30,853 bases of DNA from Sporisorium sorghi (lineage: Eukaryota; Basidiomycota; Ustilaginomycetes; Ustilaginales; Ustilaginaceae): assembly GCA_023212695.1 (NCBI GenBank), contig JALCCG010000252.1, positions 1 through 30,853 of the forward strand, written 5' to 3'. Positions 27,436 to 30,853 of this stretch are shown here, piece after piece. The notes beneath the pieces are model-generated. The model worked only from the letters and a program-made list of their open reading frames with translations, made no database searches and was not told the origin of the DNA. A program made the position numbers and the translations under genes. The stretch's first letter is position 1, and every line of letters begins with the position of its first letter.

Positions 27436-29247
27436 TCAACGCTCCTTACGACTGAGCAAGCGCTGCAGCCCCTCGAGGTGGACAATGTGACCGCGAACTC
27501 GGCGTGCGTAGAACACCACATGGATCAACGTCGCTGCCCCCACTGCCGCCAGAGACACCGTCGCGGCGTACTTGAACTCCTGCGGCTTGTTCCACCCGAG
27601 CGTCAACCCATAATGTCCTAAATCAAACACATTCTGCGACGAGAACTGCAGCGCCATGAGCGCGTTCTTGCGGCTGGCATCCGCGCCGAGCTGGTCGGGC
27701 GAGAGCGCCGTCTGGATCATCGCGAGCTGCGTCAAGTCGAACGCCCACAGCCCGATCCTGGACAGCGCCAGCCCTGAAAACAGCAAGCCCGTGCTCCAGC
27801 TCGGGCGTCGTTTGTCCGACAGCCCGAAGCGGTCGCGCGGCGAGCCGGCGATCCACAGCGACACCACGGCGGGCACTAGCGGGATGAGCTCGGCGAACAG
27901 CGAGTACGAGCCCGTGCGCACCAGCCCGATGCGCTTCTCCATTACGGGCACGATGAAGGTGCCGATCAGACCGGTCACGACGCCAACGGCGCGCATGCCG
28001 GCGATGAAAGCGTCGCTGTAGAGCGTTTCGGATTTGAGGTAGGCGATCAACGTCGGGTCGAACGAGAGCACCGACATGTACAGCAGCGAGATGCACAGCG
28101 ACGTGAGGAAGATCGGCAGACGTACAAACAGCTTCCAGTCGCGATACTGTTGACCAAGATCGTCCGTGATGGATCTGCCCACCCTAGCGGAGAAATGACG
28201 GAGCCGCGAACCTGCCTTCTGGCGGTCAGCGGTAGAGCCTTGTGGAGAACTCGCCTCGGCAGCGGCTTGTCTTCTAGCCACAACCGCCTTTTCGTCCGCT
28301 GCGAGCGAAGGGAACCTGCGATACACCGTCCCAACGAAAACGAGCTCAAAGATGGCGGCGACAGCGTTGACCGAGAGCAGCACCACGGTGGCCAGCGTGT
28401 AGCTCATGGTCGATGTGAGCGCCGACACAAACAGCGGGCTGACGAGTTTCGAGATCAGATCGATCCTGCGCATGATCGCATTGAGCCTTGTCAGCCTCGC
28501 CGACGACCCGTCGCTGATGATCGTAACCCACTCCCTCTCAACACCCACACTAACGCCGACATTGGACAGCATCACGCCGATCCCCAGCAGCGTGATCGCG
28601 CCAAACACCGCCCACGGCTTTGCGTTCGCCCCGACATCGTCCGGCCCTTTCCCTCCATCCTCTGCCTCCATTTTCAGCGACGACGACGAGAACAGCACGA
28701 GTAAGAGACCGTACGATGCGCCGACGAGCAGCTTTTGCGAGAGGATCATGGCGCGGAGCGTGCGCAGCTTGGTGTGCGCGTACGTGTCGATGAGGCGGCC
28801 GACGTTGTTCGAGAACAGGATGGCGCCTGCGGTGGTGACGAAGCCGTAGACGGATGCGGGGAGGAGCGTGTTGGTGAACAGCTGGACCATCATGAGCGGG
28901 TAGGCGAACTCGGCGGAGCGGAAGCCCCATGAGGAGGATGCGTGCTGGATCGCGAGCAGCAGCGTGCCGCGGACGTCGAGGTCGCTGGGTCCAGAGGCGG
29001 GGGTGGCGCCGAACGAATCGTCTCCGGCATCGGCATCGCCAGAGGTGCTGGAGACGGCGCCGATGGCTTCGGGTTCGGGGAGGTCGACCTTGCTGCTGCT
29101 TGCGTTGGGGCCGAGCTGTGGCTTGGAGATGGAGCTTCGACTCGGCGTGCGTTGCAGCGAGGGCAGAGGCTGCAGCACGATGCTGTCTCCATCTCTGTCC
29201 TGCTGTCGTGCCGCTTGTGCAGTGAGTGTGGCAGTGGATGTGCTCAT
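27436..29247 (-). CDS. Ferroportin-family (SLC40) metal exporter
   Basis: 603 residues. In animals and plants, SLC40 proteins export Fe2+ (and Co2+, Ni2+) across plasma or vacuolar membranes. The N-terminal ~95 residues are polar and variable. The membrane domain opens with the family's hallmark ASSSWGFRSAEFAYPLM segment (103-119, human WGDRMW... region), then a run of helices with NNVGRLIDTYAHTKLR. The second hallmark, RLTRLNAIMRRIDLISKLVSP, is at about 251-271. Its N256, R260 and D263 line up with human N174, R178 and D181, sites of disease mutations. About ten hydrophobic segments are visible across the protein; a polar cytosolic loop (about 310-360) separates the N and C lobes as in MFS-fold transporters. 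The start at 29247 is the first Met after the stop. A substrate other than iron (Co, Ni) is possible. It is divergent from the MFS relic, with 143 bp between them. Confidence 0.88.
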   Translation of the reverse strand: MSTSTATLTAQAARQQDRDGDSIVLQPLPSLQRTPSRSSISKPQLGPNASSSKVDLPEPEAIGAVSSTSGDADAGDDSFGATPASGPSDLDVRGTLLLAIQHASSSWGFRSAEFAYPLMMVQLFTNTLLPASVYGFVTTAGAILFSNNVGRLIDTYAHTKLRTLRAMILSQKLLVGASYGLLLVLFSSSSLKMEAEDGGKGPDDVGANAKPWAVFGAITLLGIGVMLSNVGVSVGVEREWVTIISDGSSARLTRLNAIMRRIDLISKLVSPLFVSALTSTMSYTLATVVLLSVNAVAAIFELVFVGTVYRRFPSLAADEKAVVARRQAAAEASSPQGSTADRQKAGSRLRHFSARVGRSITDDLGQQYRDWKLFVRLPIFLTSLCISLLYMSVLSFDPTLIAYLKSETLYSDAFIAGMRAVGVVTGLIGTFIVPVMEKRIGLVRTGSYSLFAELIPLVPAVVSLWIAGSPRDRFGLSDKRRPSWSTGLLFSGLALSRIGLWAFDLTQLAMIQTALSPDQLGADASRKNALMALQFSSQNVFDLGHYGLTLGWNKPQEFKYAATVSLAAVGAATLIHVVFYARRVRGHIVHLEGLQRLLSRKER

Positions 29248-29390
29248 CGCATCGTCGTCGCCCGTGATTTTGATGGGTGGCCTCGGAGCTCAGGTAGATC
29301 TCGATGGCCGCTTTCATACTCCATCTTCGGCCGTCTTTGACAGGGGTCCAATTTGCAAATCGGCCACGATCGCAGCTCTAACACGGGCTC
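29248..29390. other. Short spacer between ferroportin and the MFS relic
   Basis: 143 bp. It must hold the ferroportin promoter, which is short by comparison with the other gaps here. It carries no MFS N-terminal coding sequence in any frame that I can recognise, although a full transporter would need about 100-130 more residues. Confidence 0.55.
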
Positions 29391-30566
29391 ATGCCGCCCA
29401 CGCTGCTGACCACGTCGTCGATCTGCATGACCGACCTGGTGCCGCTGCGGCAGCGTGGATTGTGGCAGGGCATCACCAACATCCTCTTCGGATCGGCTTC
29501 GGCGCTGGGTGGGCCCCTGGGCGGGTTCATCAACGACGCTTTCGGTTGGCGCACTGCGTTTGGCTTCCAGATCCCCTTCCTGCTCGTGGGAGCCGTGTGC
29601 ATCGCTACGTTTGTCAACATCCCTCTGGCATCGTCGGCGGCGGCGGAGCAGAGCAGCTGGCAGAAGAAGCTCGGGCGCATCGACTACCTGGGCTCGGTGG
29701 GGCTGATCTCGTCGTCGAGCTGTCTGCTACTCGCGATGAGTTTCCTGTCCGGCTCGCTGCTGCCGCTGACGCATCCGTTGGTGTGGGGGTTTCTGCTGGC
29801 GTTTGTCGTGACGGCGGGCCTGTTTGTGCTGGTCGAGGGATGGGTGGTGCGCGAGCCCGTGATGCCGCTCTCGCTGCTGACGCGTAGATCGCCAGCGCTG
29901 ATTGGTGCGTCGTACTTTTTGGGCAGCTTCGCGCACTTTGCAGCTATATTCCACTTGCCGCTCTGGTTCCAGTCGGTGCGGCTGCAGAGCGCATCGCAGG
30001 CGGGACTGCACCTCATCCCGATGTCGTTCTCGGCGGGCGGCAGGCAGCCTGTGGGCGGCGGGGCTGTATATGAAGCGTACAGGTAGATACTGGCGCGCAA
30101 ACGTGGTCTGCTGCATGCTCAACATCGCCGCTACCGCCTACGGCTCGCTGTGGACCGAAGCGACGTCGTGTATCTGTTCAGGAGTCTGGGACAGGTGGTG
30201 GGCGTGTCGCTGTCAACGGCGCTGTTCCAGATGCTGCTCCAGTCGCAGCTGAATCGCAACATCACGCCGGATCTGCTGCCACATCCAGAGGAGGGCCAGG
30301 AAGGGGTGAGCAAGCTCATCTCGGCGCTGCGGCATGATGCCTCGCTGGTGCCCACTCTGCACCCGCAAGCGTTGAGACATGCGGCGCAGCTGTCGTACAT
30401 GCATGCGACCAAGTGGGTGTTCAGGCTTGTGACGCTGCTCAACGTGGTGTACCTGGCCGTATGCTGGCCAGTCGAGGAGTATGAGTTGTCGGACAAAGTG
30501 CCTGCTACTGCGCCTGTCGATGACAACGGGCGCCGATCACAGCATGACGACTCGCAGCATGCTTAA
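29385..30566 (+). pseudogene. Decayed MFS drug/proton antiporter (DHA2-like), 5' truncated with frameshifts
   Basis: The recognisable sequence starts around GLMPPTLLTTSS and continues through MTDLVPLRQRGLWQGITNILFG and ALGGPLGGFINDAFGWRTAFG, the motif region of DHA2-type 14-helix transporters (Vba/Azr1-like). Residues 29391-30040 are one clean frame covering about five helices. An in-frame TAA lies 12 bases upstream of the ATG at 29391, so helices 1-3 are gone. At about 30040-30060 the frame shifts from phase 0 to phase 1 (...YMKRTGRYWRA...) because the phase-0 frame meets a stop at 30084. Near 30140 homology jumps back to phase 0, with about 30 codons of the usual sequence missing, and resumes at DRSDVVYLFRSLGQVVG. 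It then runs intact to the stop at 30564-30566 with the normal C-terminal helix. Nearly normal codon bias suggests recent decay. Sequencing error could explain one shift but not the missing 5' part and internal gap. Confidence 0.75.
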
Positions 30567-30775
30567 TGCGTATGGGCTTGCCATTGCTGCCATTGCTCTG
30601 TATCGTCGTCATCGTCATCGTCATCAATAGCGACGTCTGTTCTTTTGTAGAAACAGAAAAAAGAACCACCAAAATTCGAGCCACAAAAATCTCTTTTTTT
30701 CCTCAGAGCAGCGGCGGAAGAGCTGAGCCAAATGTCGTGATGAGTTAGAGTGAACCGATTTTCCGCTGCCCGAAA

Positions 30776-30779
<4 letters not shown>
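30567..30779. other. 3' flank of the MFS relic
   Basis: 213 bp of mostly A/T-rich and CATC/CGTC-repeat DNA. A run of GTCGTCATCGTCATCG lies at about 30603. No gene is seen. Confidence 0.6.

Positions 30780-30853
<74 letters not shown>
30780..30853. repeat. Poly(T) homopolymer at the right window edge
   Basis: 74 uninterrupted T residues to the last base. With the poly(A) at the left edge, the window is bounded by an inverted pair of homopolymers. Contig ends in homopolymers are a usual cause. Confidence 0.95.

Overview
This 30.9 kb window is nuclear DNA of a basidiomycete fungus, most likely a smut or smut-like yeast (Ustilaginales: Ustilago, Sporisorium or Pseudozyma type). The evidence is large, mostly intronless ORFs with strong third-position G/C bias, a few short GT-AG introns with CTGAC-type branch sites, a nuclear tRNA gene with an intron after position 37, CCCTAA telomere-type repeats, and proteins of clear fungal families. 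The genus assignment is inference. Both ends run into long homopolymers (A at the left, T at the right), so this looks like a whole contig that stopped in homopolymers.

Layout. Left arm (1-7.1 kb): a cytochrome P450 (minus) cut by the left edge inside an intron that splits the haem-cysteine codon; an eRF1 methyltransferase (Mtq2/HEMK2 type, minus) divergent from a three-exon HYPK-like NatA regulator (plus); then two tandem minus-strand genes for secreted proteins without a clear family. Centre (8.6-15.3 kb): a Zn2Cys6 transcription factor and a Tudor-SN/SND1 protein (both plus), then a cyanase with one intron (minus). 15.3-17.6 kb is a gene-poor interval with a three-copy interstitial telomeric repeat about 140 bp before a tRNA-Cys(GCA) gene that has a 32-nt intron and an oligo-T terminator. 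Right arm (17.6-30.6 kb): a small cysteine-containing GPI-type surface protein (plus), a SAGA deubiquitinase subunit Sgf11 with a very long acidic tail (minus), an Art1/Ldb19-like alpha-arrestin with two PPxY motifs (plus), an acyl-CoA oxidase (minus), a ferroportin-family transporter (minus), and the decayed remains of an MFS/DHA2 transporter (plus).

How the genes relate. This is not an operon-like or biosynthetic cluster. Most genes are housekeeping: translation termination and N-terminal acetylation (Mtq2, HYPK), RNA metabolism (SND1), chromatin (Sgf11), transporter endocytosis (arrestin), peroxisomal beta-oxidation (acyl-CoA oxidase), metal export (ferroportin) and cyanate detoxification (cyanase). 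The lineage-variable part is the three secreted or surface proteins, the P450 and the transporter relic. I found no CRISPR array, intact transposon or phage element, and no convincing undescribed multi-gene system. The points most worth a second look are the P450 edge, the telomere-type repeat by the tRNA gene, the unclassified secreted proteins and the MFS relic.
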